Virus record (IMG/VR): IMGVR_UViG_3300021375_002223
Span: 1 to 20,858 of that record
Origin: a virus
Strand: one strand, 5' to 3'
DNA: 20,858 nucleotides
Shown: positions 16,472 to 20,858 of the stretch, piece after piece
How positions within the stretch are numbered: position 1 is the stretch's first letter
How the letters are laid out: the number at the start of each line of letters is the position of its first letter
The notes under the pieces: model-generated
Seen by the model: only the letters and a program-made list of their open reading frames with translations
What the model was told of the DNA's origin: nothing
Database searches by the model: none
Position numbers and translations under genes: made by a program

Positions 16472-17050
16472 TTATTGGGATTTGAGTTGCTGACTAGCCA
16501 TGTTAATTACAGCGGCCTTCTGTGCATCAGACATGCCGTCTAGTGCTTTTTGAATTTGCTGTAAATCGGCTGGATCAGATGTAGCACCTTTTACCTGTGG
16601 TTGCCCACCTGCAGTTCCGCCACTATCTGGTAATGCTGATAACATTGCAATTTGTAAGAATATTTCTTTTTTAATGTTTGGATCTAGTTGAACAGGATTT
16701 TCATCTTTAAACATTTTTTGTATGCTAGGCTGACCTTTAAAGACCGGAAAGCCTGCCGCGGCTTGACCTTTAAGTAACTGTGATGTTTGCATAAAGTCTT
16801 TCAAGTGTTCTGTATTGAGGAAATTAGGATCTTGATCAGGGTATTTTCTGGCTAGCCATGTTGTAAATGCATCAGAAACTTTATTTGCGCCTTTCATAGC
16901 ATCTTGTTGCACTTTACCTTTTAAGGCTTTATTATGCATCTTAGTACTACCCATTTTACCTAAAGCAGTTCTACCCATATTTGCAACTGCGGCTTTTCCT
17001 CTAGACAAAAGTCCAAATTCTTTTTCGTTTATGATCTCTTCAATTAACAT
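16472..17050 (-). CDS. Unknown 192-aa phage protein with capsid-targeting-like N-terminus
   Basis: I do not recognise a family. The 192-residue product begins MLIEEIINEKEFGLL, then a basic stretch rich in Lys, Gly and Ala to about residue 60. A Trp-containing helical segment follows (AFTTWLARKYPDQDP), then a Gly/Gln-rich linker near 143-155 and a Gln/Ala-rich helical end. There is no signal peptide or membrane segment. The short acidic-amphipathic start with an I-x-E step (IINE) resembles the cleaved targeting peptides of T4 internal head proteins, so a packaged or prohead protein is possible; this is inference. ATG at 17050 is preceded by GCAGGAG (17066-17060) and by a late-promoter-like octamer. 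It stands directly upstream of gp25, so it is probably expressed late with the virion genes. Confidence 0.8.
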   Translation of the reverse strand: MLIEEIINEKEFGLLSRGKAAVANMGRTALGKMGSTKMHNKALKGKVQQDAMKGANKVSDAFTTWLARKYPDQDPNFLNTEHLKDFMQTSQLLKGQAAAGFPVFKGQPSIQKMFKDENPVQLDPNIKKEIFLQIAMLSALPDSGGTAGGQPQVKGATSDPADLQQIQKALDGMSDAQKAAVINMASQQLKSQ

Positions 17051-17070
17051 GATTATTATCTCCTGCCAGT

Positions 17071-17078
17071 TATTTATC
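17071..17078 (-). promoter_or_regulatory. Late-promoter-like octamer GATAAATA before the 192-aa gene
   Basis: The minus strand reads GATAAATA 20 bases upstream of the ATG at 17050, one base from the T4 late consensus. It is identical to the octamer before gp25. A start about six bases downstream would leave a short leader that still holds most of the GCAGGAG ribosome site. Being in the divergent gap between opposite gene blocks is what would be expected for a promoter driving the 192-aa, gp25, gp6 and giant-gene run. Confidence 0.5.
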
Positions 17079-17097
17079 TCTTTGATGTAATGATTGT

Positions 17098-17103
17098 TAT
17101 AAT
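17098..17103 (+). promoter_or_regulatory. Possible sigma-70 -10 box (TATAAT) before the cargo operon
   Basis: A perfect TATAAT hexamer lies about 30 bases upstream of the nucleosidase ATG, in the 83-base divergent gap. I see no convincing -35 box at 16-18 bases spacing. A host-type early or middle promoter is therefore possible but weakly supported; in AT-rich DNA the hexamer can occur by chance. Confidence 0.3.
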
Positions 17104-17133
17104 TACAAGTACAACTATTAACAAGAGGTTACT

Positions 17134-17685
17134 ATGAAATATGTTTTAGTCGTTGCATTAGCGGACGAACTTGAAGGCTTACAAGGTGATTATAATACTG
17201 TGATTACTGGTGTAGGCAAAATTAATGCCACATTGGCTCTGACAAAATATTTAACAGAAAATCCAGATACAGAAATGGTAATAAACTATGGTACTGCTGG
17301 AGGCATTGATCCTAATATGAAAGGCATGCTACATATTGGTAAATTTGTTCAGTCTGATATGGATTGTAGAGAGTTTGGCTTTGCACAATATCAAACACCT
17401 TTTGAAACAAATACACACGAAATAGTGGTTGACGATAAGGCGTTTACATGTTATACTCAAGACAAGTTTGCTACAACTCAACCTGAAGGTTATTGTAATG
17501 TAGTTGATATGGAGGCGTATGCACTTGCAAAAGTGTGTATGCATTTTGGAGTAGACTTCAAATGTATGAAGTTTATAAGTGATATAATTGGACAAGGAGA
17601 TCAGACATCTGACTGGGAGGCCAATAAGGCCCTAGGTGTAGAAATGTTTGAATCAGGTTTTAAAGACCTAATAGGAGAAAAATAA
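17134..17685 (+). CDS. Compact MTA/SAH nucleosidase-like purine nucleosidase (PNP/UDP family)
   Basis: Family members of the MTAN type hydrolyse methylthioadenosine, S-adenosylhomocysteine or 5'-deoxyadenosine to adenine plus a sugar, in the cytoplasm. Key residues are in place: E12 at the position of E. coli MTAN E12, TGVGKINA (25-32), INYGTAGG (50-57) for the phosphate/ribose-side loop, VDMEAYALA (124-132) with the ribose-binding Met-Glu, and the catalytic Asp in FISD (D150). At 183 residues it is about 50 shorter than the E. coli enzyme. The main loss is the segment between the first strand and TGVGK. ATG follows AAGAGG at 17123-17128. The next gene, a TonB-dependent receptor, starts one base after this stop. 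Substrate preference (MTA/SAH versus another nucleoside, hydrolysis versus phosphorolysis) cannot be read from sequence. Confidence 0.85.
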   Translation: MKYVLVVALADELEGLQGDYNTVITGVGKINATLALTKYLTENPDTEMVINYGTAGGIDPNMKGMLHIGKFVQSDMDCREFGFAQYQTPFETNTHEIVVDDKAFTCYTQDKFATTQPEGYCNVVDMEAYALAKVCMHFGVDFKCMKFISDIIGQGDQTSDWEANKALGVEMFESGFKDLIGEK

Positions 17686-17686
17686 A

Positions 17687-19372
17687 ATGGAAAAATTTCT
17701 ATACGATAATATCGTAAAAATTGCAATGGTAATAACATTGCCGCTATGGACAGCATTTGCTCTAGCAGAAGATATAGAAGAAGTAATTGTAGTGGCTCAG
17801 CAAGTTGAAACCACAGAAGCAGATCCTTTAACATCTACTACAATAGTAGAAAGTATACTACCATCGTTTACTTGGACAGCAGGAGGCACTGGTGCCTTTC
17901 AAGGTTACAATGAACGTGGTGCTCAAACTGTACACACCGCAGTATATAAAAATGGCATACCTGCAAATACACCAGGGTCTGCTTGGTATGACTTTGGACA
18001 CGAAATTGTAAGTGGTCAAAGTGTAAAAGTTATTTCAGGTGCTAACGGTGTCATGTATGGCTCCGGTAGTATTGCTGGTACAGTATTAATTGAGGATACT
18101 ATCGAAAGAAGTATCACATCAAAATTAGGTAGCAATCAAGAAAAGTATATTAGTGTTGCTCCTACATCATGGTTTCAGTACACAGACTACACAACCGACC
18201 AACAAGCAAGAAACGACAACACAGAAAGCGACACATACGAAAATCAAAGTGCCAAAATTATTGCTGATGCTGGCGACTTTACATTTATTGTGAGTGCTAC
18301 AGATTACTCATACGATTATGATAATTGTTATACTGCTAGTTTCAGTCAAAGCAATGATTGTTTACAAGACGGTGAAAAATTCACAGTCAGTATTAGAAAT
18401 GAATATTTTACTATTGGTAGAACAGAAGACAAAGCAGAATACTACACAGAAGGTGTTAGCACATATCAAAACGAAAGTAGTAGAGATTATTTCAGAGCAG
18501 GTGATACAGTAGACCTGTCTAATTTATTACAAGTAACATACGGTGTTGATGGCAGTAAAGATCAATACAACGAACATAGTCAAGATAACTACGGTGCTTT
18601 CTTAAGCATAAATGCCGAATTTGCCCTAAAGTATAACTTTGGATTCAGAGTAGGCAATGCTGATCAAAATGCACTAAGGCTAGGTATCGAAAGCGGACAG
18701 TTCTTTATGAATGTTGGTACAAGTTTTAGACGTCCTAATTTATACGAAGTACATGGCGACAGTTGGGTAAGTGCTAATGAAGATTTACTACCAGAAGAAG
18801 GTACCGGTTACGAAATAGGTTTTGGTGCTATTAGTTTATTCATGTATGATTTTGAAGAAGCCATTGAATATGCAAGTGGATATACTACTACTAACATTAT
18901 TGCGCCTGCAACTTATGATGCTGATGGCAATCTTTTAACTGAAGAAGTTACAGAAGATGTTTACACACCAGCGGCGTATTACAACACAGGCAGTTACTCT
19001 ACGCAAGGGGTTAGGTTTGCTAATACATGGGGTCCTGTAAGTATTGTACTTAAAGTAAACGACACAGAACAAGTTAGAATACCAGAATATGTTGCTGTAA
19101 TAACTTGGCAACAAACATTTAAAGGTGTTGACTACAGAATTAAATATGCTGGACAGTTTGATAGAGCACCAGGGCAGTATGATTTCTTACCTGAAGGACA
19201 AGAATTCTTAGACGACTTAAAAAAACTTAATATCTATGTTGGTAAACAGTTTGCATCTGGTGTCAACTTAAACTTTACAATAGATAATGTTACTGATGAA
19301 GAAGTAGAGGTACTGCCTTTCTATAATACACAAGGCAGAGAATACAGATTGGCGTTGACTTATAAGTGGTAA
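17687..19372 (+). CDS. Phage-encoded TonB-dependent outer-membrane receptor (BtuB-like architecture)
   Basis: TonB-dependent receptors take scarce ligands (iron chelates, cobalamin, glycans) across the outer membrane using the TonB-ExbBD motor. This 561-residue protein is complete. It has a signal peptide with a hydrophobic core at about 11-26 and a probable cut after A27 (FALA/ED), and a TonB box at about 31-37 (EEVIVVA). The plug runs to about 137, with ERG (76-78), the VYKNGIPANTPGSAWYDFG stretch and SVKVISGANGVMYGSGSIAG (112-131). The barrel has the diagnostic FRRPNLYEVHG (347-357), ending in DNVTDEE then YNTQGREYRLALTYKW, with terminal Trp where Phe is usual. The start of the plug looks shortened compared with BtuB, and the whole is smaller than BtuB's roughly 614 residues. 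C214 and C225 could form a loop disulfide. AGGAGA (17673-17678) precedes the ATG. The ligand is unknown; the BtuB resemblance is in layout and the end motif only. Confidence 0.93.
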   Translation: MEKFLYDNIVKIAMVITLPLWTAFALAEDIEEVIVVAQQVETTEADPLTSTTIVESILPSFTWTAGGTGAFQGYNERGAQTVHTAVYKNGIPANTPGSAWYDFGHEIVSGQSVKVISGANGVMYGSGSIAGTVLIEDTIERSITSKLGSNQEKYISVAPTSWFQYTDYTTDQQARNDNTESDTYENQSAKIIADAGDFTFIVSATDYSYDYDNCYTASFSQSNDCLQDGEKFTVSIRNEYFTIGRTEDKAEYYTEGVSTYQNESSRDYFRAGDTVDLSNLLQVTYGVDGSKDQYNEHSQDNYGAFLSINAEFALKYNFGFRVGNADQNALRLGIESGQFFMNVGTSFRRPNLYEVHGDSWVSANEDLLPEEGTGYEIGFGAISLFMYDFEEAIEYASGYTTTNIIAPATYDADGNLLTEEVTEDVYTPAAYYNTGSYSTQGVRFANTWGPVSIVLKVNDTEQVRIPEYVAVITWQQTFKGVDYRIKYAGQFDRAPGQYDFLPEGQEFLDDLKKLNIYVGKQFASGVNLNFTIDNVTDEEVEVLPFYNTQGREYRLALTYKW

Positions 19373-19408
19373 ATTTATCACTATTATAAGCAATTAAAAC
19401 TCATTTAG

Positions 19409-19416
19409 TGTAAATA
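19409..19416 (+). promoter_or_regulatory. Possible late-promoter-like octamer TGTAAATA
   Basis: TGTAAATA differs by one base from the T4 late consensus and lies 33 bases before the ATG of the first small cargo ORF, in the 76-base gap after the receptor gene. It could allow the two small genes to be expressed separately from the receptor. Evidence is only one near-match in AT-rich DNA. No clear terminator hairpin is seen in the same gap. Confidence 0.25.
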
Positions 19417-19448
19417 ATTTTAGGTAAACATTAAAATCAAAGGACCAT

Positions 19449-19712
19449 ATGAAAACCGATAAAATTATCAAAAGAATAGTTGCAACATTTAAAGAATTAG
19501 AATCAAAGGCTACTGAAATGAATTCCGCAGGAGGTATAAATTTTATACACCCAATGGTACAAAGAGACCGACGCGGTAAGTTTGATAGCCTTGGATTTTA
19601 TAATTCAAAAACTAAAAGATATGCTCTAGTTTTTATTAGAGATTATATTGCTAGAAATGTAGAACACATTCCAGAACTAGATGACATGAGAAGAGTCATT
19701 ACTAGCAAATGA
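19449..19712 (+). CDS. Small protein of unknown function (87 aa)
   Basis: I do not recognise a family. The 87-residue product is basic, with an N-terminal amphipathic helix (KIIKRIVATFKELESKATEM), a middle stretch containing a Gly pair and HPMVQRDRRGKFDSLGFYN, and a helix-like end rich in charged residues. There is no signal peptide or membrane segment. AAAGGA (19439-19444) precedes the ATG with only four bases of spacing, which is short but usable. Its TGA overlaps the next ATG as ATGA, so the two small genes are probably translated together. It is coding rather than noise because of its ribosome site and coupled junction; no function can be assigned. Confidence 0.7.
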   Translation: MKTDKIIKRIVATFKELESKATEMNSAGGINFIHPMVQRDRRGKFDSLGFYNSKTKRYALVFIRDYIARNVEHIPELDDMRRVITSK

Positions 19713-19924
19713 CCGAATCATTAACAAAACAATTTACTAACGACACGTTAGAAGAGGAACTTAGAGTTATGCTCGTTGAGAAAAACAACGAGTGTAACAT
19801 GCTAAGAGAACATATTAAAATGCTTGAAAAAAGTGTTGCTGATGAACAGGAACAAAAATATAGAGCATTAGTTAAAAGTGCAGATCTGCAACTTGAATTA
19901 AATAAATTAGATACTACTAAATAG
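19709..19924 (+). CDS. Small coiled-coil protein of unknown function (71 aa)
   Basis: This 71-residue product is largely a predicted helix with heptad-like spacing of Leu/Met/Val from about residue 14 to 67 (LEEELRVMLVEKNN, then NMLREHIKMLEKSVADEQEQ), as in a short coiled coil. It is rich in Glu and Lys and has no membrane segment. Its ATG overlaps the previous stop (ATGA), with AGAAGAG at 19690-19696 as a distant ribosome site. Its 3' end runs 18 bases into the end of the convergent lysozyme-like gene. It is probably a small accessory or scaffold-type protein; the partner is unknown. Confidence 0.68.
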   Translation: MTESLTKQFTNDTLEEELRVMLVEKNNECNMLREHIKMLEKSVADEQEQKYRALVKSADLQLELNKLDTTK

Positions 19925-20725
19925 ACTTACTTCAGCAACACGCCTATCAAAAAGCATGTTACTGACACCCATACCTTTTTGCTTTACTACTTCTGCAAAT
20001 TCCATAAAGTAAGTAGCACACTGATAGTCGCCTGTGTTTAGGCACTTAACTATTTTGCTTGTTGCAAATTTATTATGACCAATGTCATATGCTAATGAAA
20101 TTAATGCAACAAATTGATTATGAGTAAGTGGTACTTTTATTTTATCTGTGACAGTATTATATGCTGTACTAATATCTAATTGAAGTAATCTGTCAATGAA
20201 CTCTGGTTTTGCACCATTGATAAAACTATAAACATAATAGTTTTCCATTTCATTGTAAACTGCAATTGGTTTATTTGCAACATCAAAATCTATAACACCA
20301 TTCTTAAATAACGACGAGCCTTTTAAGTAAGGATGATTCATTCTAATAGTTTTTGCTACTCTAGGATCTTCTAAAGGCAAAATTCCATTATCATTAAATG
20401 CTATCATCATATTAGATATTTCTGATTGTTGCAACTTATGTGAAAAACCAATGTATGTTTCGCTTGTTAATTCAGTTGGTATAATATAAGATTTATAATT
20501 GCTCACAATAAATTCTTTTGCGTGAAATAATACTTTGGTAGTAGTATGATTATTTACAGACTGAAACTTAGGTGTCTTTCCGTCTATCTTAAAATACACA
20601 GGCATTAAGGGATCAGTGCCTTCATAATTTACACCAGTGTATGAACCTTGCGGAGAATAATAATCCAATGGCGAAACATCGCCAGGATCTACTTGACCTA
20701 TTGCCAAATTATCTATGTAGGCCAT
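19907..20725 (-). CDS. Lysozyme-fold (GH24-like) protein with apparently lost catalytic residues
   Basis: GH24 muramidases cut peptidoglycan, and T4 carries one in its baseplate protein gp5. The C-terminal part here is clearly that fold: VPLTHNQFVALISLAYDIG (198-216), then FATSKIVKCLNTGD and a closing RRVAEVSLF (261-269). The N-terminal lysozyme half can be lined up without gaps as KEFIVSNYKSYIIP (70-83) and YIGFSH (91-96). In this alignment the catalytic Glu becomes I73, the Asp becomes I82 and the Thr of TIGxGH becomes Y91. About 60 extra residues lie between the halves, and about 65 residues of unrecognised sequence precede the domain. AGGAG (20739-20735) supports the ATG, which overlaps the upstream stop as TAATG. 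It is more likely a structural baseplate or tail part with a borrowed fold than an active endolysin. No signal peptide is present. Confidence 0.75.
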   Translation of the reverse strand: MAYIDNLAIGQVDPGDVSPLDYYSPQGSYTGVNYEGTDPLMPVYFKIDGKTPKFQSVNNHTTTKVLFHAKEFIVSNYKSYIIPTELTSETYIGFSHKLQQSEISNMMIAFNDNGILPLEDPRVAKTIRMNHPYLKGSSLFKNGVIDFDVANKPIAVYNEMENYYVYSFINGAKPEFIDRLLQLDISTAYNTVTDKIKVPLTHNQFVALISLAYDIGHNKFATSKIVKCLNTGDYQCATYFMEFAEVVKQKGMGVSNMLFDRRVAEVSLFSSI

Positions 20726-20858
20726 TACTTTTTACTCCTAGAAGGACTTGGTTCAATACCAACCCACCTAGAAATAATTGTATTGAGTTTTGTATCAAAC
20801 ATCAGCAATGGTGTAGGTATTTTGTCTTGTACTGTTCGTTTAGGATAGCCAGGTGTTA
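20725..20858 (-). CDS. C-terminal end of an unidentified gene (partial, 5' end outside window)
   Basis: One minus-strand frame is open from the window edge to a TAA at 20727-20725, giving 43 residues that begin TPGYPKRTVQDKIPTPLLMF and end in WVGIEPSPSRSKK. The other two minus frames contain early stops. The stop shares a base with the ATG of the lysozyme-like gene (TAATG), matching the junctions at gp25-gp6 and gp6-giant ORF. The tail is basic. Position suggests another virion gene, but 43 residues are too few for me to name it. Confidence 0.65.
   Translation of the reverse strand, partial: TPGYPKRTVQDKIPTPLLMFDTKLNTIISRWVGIEPSPSRSKK

Larger units (their letters stand above)
17051..17133. 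other. Divergent intergenic gap between virion genes and cargo operon
   Basis: These 83 bases separate the minus-strand 192-aa gene from the plus-strand nucleosidase gene. They hold the minus-strand ribosome site and late-type octamer, and on the plus strand a TATAAT and an AAGAGG ribosome site. It is the only divergent gap in the window and the likely place where the two expression programmes start. I see no operator-like palindrome. Confidence 0.6.

Noticed and set aside
17329-17834. Two minus-strand ORFs opposite the nucleosidase and the start of the receptor gene
   Set aside because: The plus-strand frames carry catalytic motifs and a signal peptide; the minus ORFs are compositionally odd (Cys/Ile- or Leu-rich) and have no ribosome site.
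19373-19448. Rho-independent terminator after the receptor gene
   Set aside because: Only a weak CACTA/TAGTG pairing with a long loop and no GC stem or T-run; not supported.
17134-19924. A bacterial chromosomal fragment or assembly chimera as the source of the receptor operon
   Set aside because: Phage-type genes lie on both sides with overlapping or short junctions, composition looks the same, and the last cargo gene overlaps a virion gene by 18 bases. Read-level checks were not possible, so this is rejected on present evidence only.
20648-20848. Plus-strand ORF at the right edge
   Set aside because: It is opposite the start of the lysozyme-like gene and the end of the upstream gene, which are linked by a TAATG overlap and a good ribosome site.

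Overview
This window is a gene-dense, visibly AT-rich piece of a T4-like (contractile-tailed) phage genome, probably a marine myovirus infecting a Gram-negative host. The diagnostic genes are a gp25-type baseplate wedge protein and a gp6-type baseplate wedge protein. They lie next to each other, followed by a giant structural-type ORF of the kind seen after gp6 in marine T4-like phages. Two copies of a T4-like late-promoter octamer (GATAAATA on the minus strand) support this. The host cannot be named from the sequence. Two phage-borne genes, an outer-membrane receptor and a purine nucleosidase, imply a host with an outer membrane and a TonB system.

Layout, read in the direction of the virion genes (minus strand, right to left): the 3' end of an unidentified gene (20858-20725), then a 272-residue protein with a lysozyme-like (GH24) fold whose catalytic residues appear to be replaced (20725-19907). 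After a cargo block on the opposite strand come a 192-residue protein of unknown role (17050-16472), gp25 (16408-16037), an unusually long gp6 (16037-11826), and a giant ORF starting at 11826. I read that ORF codon by codon and it stays open for 3942 codons to the window edge at base 1. Three junctions on this strand are TAATG stop-start overlaps, which suggests tightly coupled translation.

The cargo block (17134-19924) is on the plus strand and lies between virion genes transcribed the other way. It holds a compact MTA/SAH-nucleosidase-like enzyme with its catalytic residues intact. One base later comes a complete TonB-dependent outer-membrane receptor with signal peptide, TonB box, plug, barrel and C-terminal aromatic residue. 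Two small ORFs follow, overlapping by ATGA; the second has a coiled coil and overlaps the lysozyme-like gene tail-to-tail by 18 bases.

The nucleosidase-receptor pair is the most unusual content. A lytic-type phage appears to encode its own TonB-dependent transporter coupled to an adenine-releasing nucleosidase. The pair could serve nutrient uptake (for example a cobalamin-like or nucleoside-like ligand) during infection, or receptor decoy/superinfection exclusion; the sequence alone does not decide. No tRNA, CRISPR array, insertion sequence or long repeat was seen, and no gene-free stretch exceeds about 85 bases.
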